NCBI RefSeq assembly: GCF_036492425.1 | Contig: NZ_AP025293.1 | Coordinates: 248,001 to 312,000, forward strand | DNA length: 64,000 nucleotides | Direction: 5' to 3' | From: Persicobacter psychrovividus | GTDB taxonomy: Bacteria > Bacteroidota > Bacteroidia > Cytophagales > Cyclobacteriaceae | Position numbers and translations under genes: made by a program | Notes under the pieces: generated by a model | Database searches by the model: none | What the model saw: the letters and a program-made list of their open reading frames with translations, nothing else | Told to the model about the DNA's origin: nothing | In this document: positions 57,018 to 64,000 of the stretch, piece after piece | Position numbering within the stretch: the stretch's first letter is position 1 | How the letters are laid out: every line of letters begins with the position of its first letter

Positions 57018-57878
57018 TTATTTATGGTGCGAGAACAACCAATCCATCAAGCCTGGGGTAGTAAACATTGGATCGTTCCATGGGCCGTGACCGATACCAG
57101 GGAATACGTCCTGTTTCACTTCCATCTTGGCATCCTTCATGGCTTGAACCATGTGGTTAGCATAGCTAATGTCCACTACTCCGTCGGCATCGCCGTGCAT
57201 AATACGGAAAGCCATTTTTGAACAATGATCAACAATATCCTGAGGATTTCCACCACCAGACATCACAACCGCCGCCGCAAAAGTTTTCGGCATACGGTAG
57301 CATAATTCATACGTACCCATGGCGCCTGAAGAGATTCCCATGGCATACATTTGCTTCGTATCGACAACCTTTTTTGCCTGAAGGTCATTCACCAATTTCA
57401 TTACTAATGATAAATACGGTGTTGGCTCCTCTTTATACTTCCAGAACCATTTCAATTTGTCTTTGCCCGCAACTTTGCTGTCCCAACGAGTGCTTGTAGG
57501 GCATTGTGGAAATACGACAATTGCCTGGTGCTGATTGCGGAAACCATCTTCCAAAAAGAAAGCCCCTCCGTTACTCAGCTGGCGTTGATTGTCGTTGCCG
57601 CGTTCCCCCAAACCATGCAGTACCACAATCAATGGGTATTGCTTTGCAGGGTCGTAGTTTTTCGGAAACAGCATACGGTAATTCAGGCTGCCTTCAGTCC
57701 CTTCAAAAACCTTGTCATAATACTGATCCATAGGTGTTTTAAGGATTCTGTCGTAAGGCAGATAAGAAGTAACAGGATTAGAAAGCGGCTTTACCACCTC
57801 CTGAATTGGGCTGTCCTCTTTAGATGTACAACTCATAAAAGCGCACACCATCATGGCCAAAGCTAATAATTTTTTCAT
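57018..57878 (-). CDS. Esterase lipoprotein of the alpha/beta-hydrolase fold, cassette A
   Basis: This 286-residue protein has a lipobox (FMSC, Cys 17). The alpha/beta-hydrolase parts are LIVVLHGLGERGNDN (oxyanion region), GISSGAMG (Ser 183 nucleophile, GxSxG), HGDADGVVD (acid) and GIGHGPW (His). It belongs with the PHB-depolymerase/LpqC-like and feruloyl-esterase-like group often found with glycosidases, so it probably removes acetyl or feruloyl groups from a polysaccharide. It lies 13 bases after a LamG lipoprotein. It is closely similar to the esterase at 59101-59979; at the DNA level a stretch near its end (about 57060-57100) matches 59144-59185 almost base for base. Confidence 0.88.
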   Translation of the reverse strand: MKKLLALAMMVCAFMSCTSKEDSPIQEVVKPLSNPVTSYLPYDRILKTPMDQYYDKVFEGTEGSLNYRMLFPKNYDPAKQYPLIVVLHGLGERGNDNQRQLSNGGAFFLEDGFRNQHQAIVVFPQCPTSTRWDSKVAGKDKLKWFWKYKEEPTPYLSLVMKLVNDLQAKKVVDTKQMYAMGISSGAMGTYELCYRMPKTFAAAVVMSGGGNPQDIVDHCSKMAFRIMHGDADGVVDISYANHMVQAMKDAKMEVKQDVFPGIGHGPWNDPMFTTPGLMDWLFSHHK

Positions 57879-57891
57879 AACAGTATTGCGA

Positions 57892-58971
57892 TTATTTATT
57901 GTTGAACAGTTGAGAAACGTCGTCTGCAGAAAGGGTGGCGTTATAGATCTTCACATTGTCGATCTGCCCTGTTGCAGTGCCATATTTGTAACGGTTGTAA
58001 TTCGGTAAGCCCGAGCCGATCGTCAATTTGGTCACCGATTTCCAGTTGATCTCCGAAGACATTTTGTTGGTTACCGACAACTCCCCGTTCACATACATTT
58101 TCAATTGCCCTTTACCGATCGTCAAAACAATATGATCCCAGCTATTGAGTGAGAAAGGATGGCTGTGAACGATGGTAGAACCACCCGAAGCACTTTTTGC
58201 GGAAGAGCCACACCAGGTATCGCCATTCACCATACCAATATTGGCACTGTATCCCTTATCGCGTTTCAGTACCGCTACACCGTTAAATGCCTGGGCATCG
58301 TCGCCCCAAAGGGTTACTAAAGCCGCACGACCTTTTTGCGCAGGATCGTTTTTGTACCATAAAGAAATCGTCATGGCCTGATCTTTATCGGCCATCCATT
58401 TCGCACCGCTCACATCATAGGTCAGGTAGCTGTTTTCTGCTCCCTGATATGCCTGGCTCGCTGGCGAATGTCCCTGAGCAAAAGTGATTGGCCCAACCGC
58501 TGTGGCCTTCAGCCCACCGTTAAGATCATCGGCCTTCTTGCCCTCAAAATCAGTCTCAAACACCAACCCTGGCTTTTTGTACTTACTGACCGTCACAGGA
58601 ATCTCCAAAGTATCCAACTGCCCATCTTTGCCCTCAACAATAGCCAAAAAAGTATGGTCTCCAGCAGACTGCACCCCAAGGTCGAAGCTGAATTCTGCGA
58701 TTTCACTATTGAGGAACTTGTTGCGCTCCTGCACCTTATCGCCGTCAATTACACGAATATCTTTCAGCCCTAAACTTGCTTGCCCACGAAGCTCAAGAAT
58801 CAATTTATCGTGATCAGTAACATTGAGCTGATCCTGATTCAATAGTGTGGTTTTTACAATGCCTGTCTCCTTTTGTATCGGAGTCGGATCATCGCTGGTA
58901 GAACACGCACACATCATTGCGATCAATGATGTTGTGGTAAAAACGCTACCCAATAGTTTTACTTTAGTCAT
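57892..58971 (-). CDS. LamG-domain lipoprotein, cassette A
   Basis: This 359-residue protein has a signal peptide with a lipobox near Cys 23 (MMCACS). An N-terminal region of about 100 residues (LLNQDQLNVTDHDKLILELRGQ and following) has an Ig-like beta pattern. A laminin-G/concanavalin-like domain follows over about 135-358, with VVLTIGKGQLKMYVNGEL-type and TGQIDNVKIYNATLSADDV signatures. It has no recognisable catalytic residues, so glycan binding at the cell surface is the likely role. It is paired with the esterase 13 bases downstream and is a paralog of the protein at 60002-61048. Confidence 0.85.
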   Translation of the reverse strand: MTKVKLLGSVFTTTSLIAMMCACSTSDDPTPIQKETGIVKTTLLNQDQLNVTDHDKLILELRGQASLGLKDIRVIDGDKVQERNKFLNSEIAEFSFDLGVQSAGDHTFLAIVEGKDGQLDTLEIPVTVSKYKKPGLVFETDFEGKKADDLNGGLKATAVGPITFAQGHSPASQAYQGAENSYLTYDVSGAKWMADKDQAMTISLWYKNDPAQKGRAALVTLWGDDAQAFNGVAVLKRDKGYSANIGMVNGDTWCGSSAKSASGGSTIVHSHPFSLNSWDHIVLTIGKGQLKMYVNGELSVTNKMSSEINWKSVTKLTIGSGLPNYNRYKYGTATGQIDNVKIYNATLSADDVSQLFNNK

Positions 58972-59100
58972 AAGTGTGTTATTAAAAAGAAAAAAACAGG
59001 CGGATGCTGGCTAGTATTTTTACTGACTTATAGTCCCTCTTCCTTTCAGTAGAAGGTAAAAATCGGTTATTATTTCAGGCTGATAAAAATAACGGTTGGC

Positions 59101-59979
59101 TTACAGATGGTGCGAGAACAACCAATCCATTAGGCCTGGCTCTTTGAACATTGGATCGTTCCATGGGCCGTGACCGATACCGTGGTAAGTGTTGCGTACC
59201 ACTTCGATATTGGCTGCTTTCAATGCTGCTTCCATGCGGTCGGCATAGGCAGGATCTACTACGTTGTCGGCATCGCCATGCATGATGCGGAAGGCCATGT
59301 GTGAACATTTGGCAACAATATCTTTAGGATTTCCCCCACCAGACATGTAGTAACCGGCAGCAAAAGTATTTGGCATGCGGTAAGAAATTTCATAGGCAGT
59401 CATACAACCCATTGAAATTCCACCAACATAACATCTGCTTTTGTCCACAATACCACTGTTGTTAATGAAGTCTTTGGTGAAGTCCATCAACATGGCCAAC
59501 TGATGGTTCGGTGCCTTGTCATAAGTCCAGTACCAGTCTTTTTTCTTGGTGGTATAATGTTCCTTGCCTGATCCGGGCATCACTTTGGAATCCCAACGGT
59601 AGCCACGTGGACATTGTGGGAACACGACGATCGCAGGGTGATTTTTGCGGAAGTCTTCATTCAAAAAGAATTTACCGCCATTGTTCAATTGGCTGGCGTT
59701 ATTGCTGCCGCACTCTCCCATTCCGTGGATCATCAAGATCATTGGGTATTTTTTGTGCGGATCAAAATTTTCAGGATACAACACACGGTATTGCATAATA
59801 CCATCCTTATTGATGTAAACCTTGTGCAGGTAATTGTCCAGAGGTTTTTTCACTTCCTGCTGATATGGCAGGTAGGAAGTTTTTGCCTCAACAATCGAGC
59901 TTTCTTTTTTTTGCTCAGGTTTAGGGCTGCAGCTCGCCAAGGCGATGATCAGCAATACGATTCCGCTAAGATATTTCAT
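59101..59979 (-). CDS. Esterase lipoprotein, cassette B
   Basis: This 292-residue protein has a lipobox (LASC near residue 18) and the same esterase motifs as the cassette A enzyme: MIHGMGECGSNN, GISMGCM (Ser nucleophile), HGDADNVVD and GIGHGPW. An insertion of about 10 residues (KVMPGSGKEHYTTKKKDW) before the lid region separates it from cassette A, so the substrate may differ. It lies 22 bases after its LamG partner. Cassette A and B proteins align end to end, including the lead-in SYLPYQ/SYLPYD, which shows tandem duplication. Confidence 0.88.
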   Translation of the reverse strand: MKYLSGIVLLIIALASCSPKPEQKKESSIVEAKTSYLPYQQEVKKPLDNYLHKVYINKDGIMQYRVLYPENFDPHKKYPMILMIHGMGECGSNNASQLNNGGKFFLNEDFRKNHPAIVVFPQCPRGYRWDSKVMPGSGKEHYTTKKKDWYWTYDKAPNHQLAMLMDFTKDFINNSGIVDKSRCYVGGISMGCMTAYEISYRMPNTFAAGYYMSGGGNPKDIVAKCSHMAFRIMHGDADNVVDPAYADRMEAALKAANIEVVRNTYHGIGHGPWNDPMFKEPGLMDWLFSHHL

Positions 59980-60001
59980 AGCATTTATTGTGTTTAGTCG
60001 T

Positions 60002-61048
60002 TTAGATTTTTGTAATATTCCTTACATCTTCTGCCGAAAGCGTTGAATTGAAAATCTTTACATGATCAATGCTTCCTGTGGCGGTCTGATAGTTAAATCG
60101 TTTATAATTAGGCAATCCCGATCCTATGGACAAGGTATTCACATTGCGCCAATCAATTTTATGATGAAGGTCATTCTGTACTGCCAAAACCCCATTGACA
60201 TATAATTTCAGCATTTTGGGACTGACCGTCAGCACCACATGATCCCAGCCATTTTTACTGAAAGGCATATCATGGATAATTTCGGAACCCCCCGAAGGCG
60301 TTTGTGCAGAAGCACCACACCAGGTATCGCCTGCCACAGTACCAATATTGGCCGTATAGCCATTTTCCCGACGCATTAACGTGATGCCCTGCAATCCTTT
60401 TGATGCCCACATACTGAGTATCGCCTCCCGATTGGTCGCTTTAGCGGCGCATTTATACCAAAAGGAAATCGACAGGCGGCTGCCCTTCCAGTTCACCGAC
60501 GAAATATCATAGGTCAGGTAACTGCGGATATTTCCCCGATAGGCCGAAGAGTGCAGGCCCTTCACCCCACGGGTAAATTGTGGACGGCCCTTAATTTTAG
60601 CCTTTAAAAACCCTTTGATGTCGTTCACCTGATGGTGATCAAAATCTACATGAAATACCAGCTTGGGCTTTTTATATTCGCACACGGGCAAATCGAAAGA
60701 AAGGGAATCCACCTGTCCATGGATATTTTCAGTAAGGCCCAATAGGTGGTGCTCCCCCGCAGGCAGCTTACCGATATCGAAAGTGAATTCCGCAATATGC
60801 GGATTCATAAAATGGCGCCTTTGCCCCAACACTTTCTTCCCTTCTAAAATCTTGATGGCCTTCAGCCCCGACACCGACTCCCCACGCAAATCCACCGATA
60901 CCTCATCATGGTTATTGAAATCAAAATCTGCCTTATTGAGCACGCTTGTTTTTAAAAATGGGTCCGATTGCTGACGGGAACACCCCATCACGATGGCCCC
61001 CATCAAACAGACGGCTACGAATTGAATAAAGCAATTGATTTTGTTCAT
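60002..61048 (-). CDS. LamG-domain lipoprotein, cassette B
   Basis: This 348-residue protein has a lipobox (VMGC near residue 23) and the same plan as its paralog: an N-terminal beta region with VLNKADFDFNNHDEVSVDLRGE, then a LamG-like domain (about 130-345; WCGASAQTPSGGSEIIH, LKLYVNGVLAVQ, GSIDHVKIFNSTLSAEDV). It has no apparent enzyme site, so it is probably a surface glycan-binding protein. It starts 55 bases after the esterase of the GH144 pair and ends 22 bases before the cassette B esterase, in one probable operon. Confidence 0.85.
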   Translation of the reverse strand: MNKINCFIQFVAVCLMGAIVMGCSRQQSDPFLKTSVLNKADFDFNNHDEVSVDLRGESVSGLKAIKILEGKKVLGQRRHFMNPHIAEFTFDIGKLPAGEHHLLGLTENIHGQVDSLSFDLPVCEYKKPKLVFHVDFDHHQVNDIKGFLKAKIKGRPQFTRGVKGLHSSAYRGNIRSYLTYDISSVNWKGSRLSISFWYKCAAKATNREAILSMWASKGLQGITLMRRENGYTANIGTVAGDTWCGASAQTPSGGSEIIHDMPFSKNGWDHVVLTVSPKMLKLYVNGVLAVQNDLHHKIDWRNVNTLSIGSGLPNYKRFNYQTATGSIDHVKIFNSTLSAEDVRNITKI

Positions 61049-61103
61049 GATATCCTTTCAAAATTAGGCGTAAAACATCAGGCTGAGGCGGGGAATCGAG
61101 GGA

Positions 61104-61898
61104 TTATTTTTTCCACTGAAACAACCAGTCGAGCAGTTCAGGAGTAGCAAATGCACTGTCCCAGCTGTTGTGGTTGGCCCCTTCCACCAAGGTGTATTTG
61201 GTGCCTGAATTATACTTTTTGATTTTATTGTAAATCGCTCTTGAATAGTGGTTGGGAACGATATCATCCTTGGAGCCATGGAAGAACCAAATTGGCTTAC
61301 GGCGGTACCGATGCGCCAGCTCGGGATTGTTCCCGCCGCAAATCACAACCGCCGCCGCATATTTATGAGGCCACCGCTGCAAACAATCCAGCGTACCGAA
61401 ACCGCCGAGCGAAAGCCCCATCACATATACTTGCTTTTTATTGACCTGTCCACTTGCCCGCAGGCTGTCCACCAATTCATTCACCAAAGCCATGGCAGGC
61501 TGTGGTTTTTTGGTTTTGGGAAAAAGGAAGGTAGCATCCTCCCCTTTTTTATGCGTGCGCGACATCTTCACCCAGCTTTGATCTTTTGGGCACTGTGGAA
61601 AAATGACTATGGCAGGGTGCTTGGCCATATTTTCAGCATTGGTGAATACCGAAGCGCCATGCACCAGCTGAATTTTATTGTCGTTGCCTCGCTCGCCTGA
61701 GCCGTGCAAAAAAACCACCAAGGGGTATTGCTTCCCTTGCTCAAAATGTGCAGGCTTCAGCATACGGTAATTTAATACCTGATTTCCTGAAGTAAACTGC
61801 CGCGCCTCAAAGTGCCCTTCCTGTGCTTGTGCCAAGCTTAGGGTACTGACCATCGCCAGTACCATTAAAGCTATTTTTTTGATTATTCCGATCCCCAT
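61104..61898 (-). CDS. Exported esterase of the alpha/beta-hydrolase fold, GH144 partner
   Basis: This 264-residue protein has a cleavable signal peptide (LAQA|Q) rather than a lipobox. Motifs are VVFLHGSGERGNDN, GLSLGGFG (Ser nucleophile), FHGSKDDIVP and NHNSWD for the late His. It is the most distant of the three esterases in the cluster. Its ATG overlaps the stop of the GH144-like gene as TAATG, so it is translationally coupled to it. It would be free in the periplasm or secreted, while the two cassette enzymes are lipid-anchored. Confidence 0.87.
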   Translation of the reverse strand: MGIGIIKKIALMVLAMVSTLSLAQAQEGHFEARQFTSGNQVLNYRMLKPAHFEQGKQYPLVVFLHGSGERGNDNKIQLVHGASVFTNAENMAKHPAIVIFPQCPKDQSWVKMSRTHKKGEDATFLFPKTKKPQPAMALVNELVDSLRASGQVNKKQVYVMGLSLGGFGTLDCLQRWPHKYAAAVVICGGNNPELAHRYRRKPIWFFHGSKDDIVPNHYSRAIYNKIKKYNSGTKYTLVEGANHNSWDSAFATPELLDWLFQWKK

Positions 61899-63499
61899 TA
61901 TTGTACTGCGATGGTTTTTCCATGACGTGTAAACCCAAGCTTCTGAAGTCCTTTCAGGATTTCTTTATTCTTCATAAAATTATTCCACAGCAAGCCCGAG
62001 CGATAATTTTCCATCATGTTTACAATCGGTCCCTGATCAATCGCCAGGTAGTTTTTACGCACCCAAGGGGTTGAAGTACCGCGCAAGGCAGGCTTCACGG
62101 CATCATAAAAACCGTATTTCCCGAAGGTATCTTTTCCGAAGTTTCTGTAAAGGTTTTTAAGCACCTTCATGGATTCCGCTGGAGCGTAAGGCATTGAAGA
62201 AAGTGCCGCTGTTGGGGCAATCACGCCATAATCACGGTTGGGTGCACTTGCGCCATAGCCATTCGGTACCAGATCACTGGCGGTGAGTCCCCAAAGGTTT
62301 TCACCATAACCGGCATAGCCTCTTGGGTTATCGATACAATAAGCGCGGTTGATTAACGTATGACGACGGTTTTGCTCCCAGTAATTAGCATACTGATCAC
62401 GCAAGCCACGAGGATCAAGCCCCTGATAAGAATAATGGGCAAAGAATAATGGGCCACCCATGTGTTCCTTATTACCCAAAGGCAAACTCATGCCATAATA
62501 AATATTGCCATTGCGGTGGGTAACGCTATTTCTGCCCGCCCAAACGGTGTTGTAACCCGCCTTGGTGATGGGGTGTGTTGGCGACGATTCCGCAAGAATG
62601 TAGGCAATCAGGCATTCATTGTAACCATGAATGACGAAGTTCATTTTGAAGCCGTATTTCTTGGACCAGTGCCAGGTCAATCCTTTTTGTCCGTTGGTAT
62701 ACCATTGCCAGTCCATGCCTTCCCAAAGGTCGGTAATGGTATTGCGCAATGCAGTTTCAGATTTGTTGTTTTTATTGAAGTACTGACGGACGGTCAGCAA
62801 TCCTTCCGCCATAAAAGCAGACTCTACTAAATCGCCACCATCATCGTATTTTGAAAAGGCTTTGGTTTTTCCATTGGAAGCATAATACCAATGCGACCAC
62901 ATGCCATGATAACGCTCTGCATTTTTCAAAAAGTGCGTAATTTTTGTCAGGCGAGCCACCGCCTGCTCACGGGTGATCCAGCCATGTTCTGCCGCCACAA
63001 CGATCGTCATGACACCGAAACCACTGCCGCCAATGGCGATCGCGGCATCTTTTGGGTCTGAATTACGCTCCCAGGCCAAGCCTGTTTTAGCATCGGCATA
63101 ATCCCAAAAGTACCGAAAGGTGTATTGCTGCACCATATTCACCAGCTGATCGTCAGAGAAATCATGAATGGCCGCATGTGCCACTGCCGAAGATGCCAAA
63201 GCGTGGCCATTCACTACAGGAGTAACTTTATAATCCAGGGCGATATTCCGTCCGAGATCCGTCACAAAATCAAGATAATGAAGGTCCGCTGTCTTTGCAC
63301 GAAGGGTAAATTCCTTTTGCCCCTCTTCTCTCGCAAAAATCTGATAGGCAGTTGCGCCCTTTACGGCTTGCCATTGTAAATCCACGTGGCTGTCATAGCC
63401 TTCGGCCTTGAGTTTAAGGTGGTCCGTTTTTGCCCATGCCCCCGCAATGGGTAACATTAGCAGCAACGTTAAAAATACAGACGTTATCTTTTTTTTCAT
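61898..63499 (-). CDS. GH144-like (Glycoamylase-domain) secreted glycosidase
   Basis: The protein of about 533 residues has a signal peptide (AGAWA|K), a short FN3-like N-terminal region (about 25-110) and a Glycoamylase-type (alpha/alpha)6 domain (PF10091) with FRYFWDYADAKTGLAWERNS, GGSGFGVMTIVVAAEHGWI, GGDLVESAFMAEGLL, HYSYQGLDPRGL and GYGENLWGLTASD. These are hallmarks of the GH144 group, whose studied members are endo-beta-1,2-glucanases, although other PF10091 enzymes may act elsewhere. The frame begins at a TTG (63523); ATG 63499 (MKKKITSV) is preferred. It leads the cluster and is coupled to an esterase. Confidence 0.88.
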   Translation of the reverse strand: MKKKITSVFLTLLLMLPIAGAWAKTDHLKLKAEGYDSHVDLQWQAVKGATAYQIFAREEGQKEFTLRAKTADLHYLDFVTDLGRNIALDYKVTPVVNGHALASSAVAHAAIHDFSDDQLVNMVQQYTFRYFWDYADAKTGLAWERNSDPKDAAIAIGGSGFGVMTIVVAAEHGWITREQAVARLTKITHFLKNAERYHGMWSHWYYASNGKTKAFSKYDDGGDLVESAFMAEGLLTVRQYFNKNNKSETALRNTITDLWEGMDWQWYTNGQKGLTWHWSKKYGFKMNFVIHGYNECLIAYILAESSPTHPITKAGYNTVWAGRNSVTHRNGNIYYGMSLPLGNKEHMGGPLFFAHYSYQGLDPRGLRDQYANYWEQNRRHTLINRAYCIDNPRGYAGYGENLWGLTASDLVPNGYGASAPNRDYGVIAPTAALSSMPYAPAESMKVLKNLYRNFGKDTFGKYGFYDAVKPALRGTSTPWVRKNYLAIDQGPIVNMMENYRSGLLWNNFMKNKEILKGLQKLGFTRHGKTIAVQ

Positions 63500-63603
63500 A
63501 ATAGGGAAAGTTTTGTCTCCCAATAAGCCATCAGGAGATCGTCAAAAAAACATACTCAAAGCTGGTGTTGGTATATGCAGGTAAAACCCTGCGCTATTTT
63601 AAA

Positions 63604-63637
63604 CCTGTACGGACATTGCATGCAACATCCGTACAGG
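63604..63637. repeat. Palindromic repeat related to the 7.5-kb element
   Basis: A 34-bp near-palindrome whose two 17-base arms match at 15 positions, centred on TTGCATGCAA as in the element at 7519-7546. The outer arms differ (CCTGTACGGA and TCCGTACAGG). It lies 10 bases after the stop of the minus-strand T9SS protein and before the GH144-like gene, so it may also act as a hairpin at the end of that transcript. No flanking direct repeat is evident. Confidence 0.6.
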
Positions 63638-63646
63638 TGGTATTTT

Positions 63647-64000
63647 TTATTTCAGCATAAATTTCACATTGGCATGCTTGCCATCTTGCGTTTCGAATTG
63701 CAAGAAGTAGATACCTGCCGCAAGGTGACCGAGGCGCACCGTGCTGTAGGTATTGTACTGCTGAAGGTTAGCCAGTGCATACGACTGCCCAAGCATCGAA
63801 ATGGCGCGTACCGAAGCCCGCTTAATCGGCTCTTTGGTGAAAATGCGCAACAACTGCTGATTTTGGTTTACAAAAACACGGGCGTCGGTCATGCGTTCCA
63901 CAGGTTTTGTAGCCGCTGTAATGACATCGTATTTTTCCTTGTTCCAGGCAATATTCAGGCGTTTCAAACCCGACTGAATGTAAGGAGAGGTCATGCCGAG
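63647..64000 (-). CDS. C-terminal part of a T9SS-sorted secreted protein, running off the window
   Basis: The frame is open to the right edge, so only the last 117 codons or so are visible. The final 80 residues look like a T9SS type A sorting domain (LLRIFTKEPIKRASVRAISM, HLAAGIYFLQFETQDG, ending VKFMLK). The preceding part (SPYIQSGLKRLNIAW) does not identify the main domain. It lies upstream of the GH144-like gene on the same strand, so it probably belongs to the same carbohydrate cluster. The Met at 63994 is not taken as a start, because the frame continues upstream. Confidence 0.75.
   Translation of the reverse strand, partial: LGMTSPYIQSGLKRLNIAWNKEKYDVITAATKPVERMTDARVFVNQNQQLLRIFTKEPIKRASVRAISMLGQSYALANLQQYNTYSTVRLGHLAAGIYFLQFETQDGKHANVKFMLK

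Noticed and set aside
57018-61898. Naming the three esterases PHB depolymerases
   Set aside because: The motifs fit the broad esterase group, but the neighbours are glycosidases and LamG proteins, so de-esterification of polysaccharide is more likely.
1-64000. tRNA, rRNA, known riboswitch, phage or defence genes
   Set aside because: Reading both strands I found no convincing cloverleaf, rRNA segment, riboswitch core, integrase or defence-family protein; a search with tRNAscan-SE, Infernam-type covariance models and defence HMMs would be the decisive check.

Overview
The window reads as chromosomal DNA of a free-living, probably marine Bacteroidota, most likely of the Cytophagales/Flammeovirgaceae-Persicobacteraceae kind; that rank is an inference from gene content, not a database match. 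The evidence is an orphan SusC/SusD pair, type IX secretion (T9SS) C-terminal sorting domains, many lipoproteins and TonB/porin-type outer-membrane proteins, a Cys-type sulfatase with its anaerobic maturase, a PafA-type alkaline phosphatase, LVIVD and DUF3857 proteins, and start sites that mostly lack a Shine-Dalgarno sequence. Base composition is moderately AT-rich. I recognised no rRNA, tRNA, CRISPR array, prophage or complete insertion sequence.

Layout. 0-2 kb: tail of an unidentified gene, a small exported protein and a MYG1-family hydrolase. 2-7 kb: susC-susD with a long AT-rich leader that carries a small palindromic MITE-like element. 7.8-12.5 kb: an outer-membrane barrel followed by a compact periplasmic nitrate-reductase operon (napA, tetraheme napC-type cytochrome, small membrane protein) ending in a strong terminator. 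12.7-21.2 kb: a lipoprotein, a SulP anion transporter, a large AsmA-like protein and the proBA proline operon. 21.4-30 kb: a sensor kinase with Asn in place of the phospho-accepting His, a triheme cytochrome c peroxidase, a minimal MotA/ExbB-like protein divergent from a membrane LytTR regulator, and a LysR regulator divergent from a 749-residue double Old Yellow Enzyme. 30-43 kb: two translationally coupled DUF3857/transglutaminase-like proteins, a sulfatase divergent from its radical-SAM maturase, ribokinase with two exported nucleoside hydrolases, and a three-gene coupled operon of two LVIVD-type proteins and a small outer-membrane barrel. 43-48 kb: a GH3 hexosaminidase, PafA phosphatase and CorA.

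48.5-54.6 kb holds the most striking object. It is a giant secreted protein with BspA-like leucine-rich repeats, 23 InlB-B/Flg_new repeats and a T9SS tail. It is cut in two by a single in-frame TAA that replaces a conserved TAC in repeat 15. The repeats are 213-bp units, plus a duplicated 435-bp two-unit block, so recombination could erase or move the stop.

54.9-64 kb is a carbohydrate-degradation cluster, all on the minus strand: a T9SS-sorted protein running off the window, a GH144-like (Glycoamylase domain) enzyme coupled to an esterase, then a LamG lipoprotein-esterase cassette present twice in tandem, then a GH43-F5/8C-FN3 enzyme. The repeated pairing suggests surface capture and de-esterification of a decorated polysaccharide. 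There is no SusCD pair next to it in the window.
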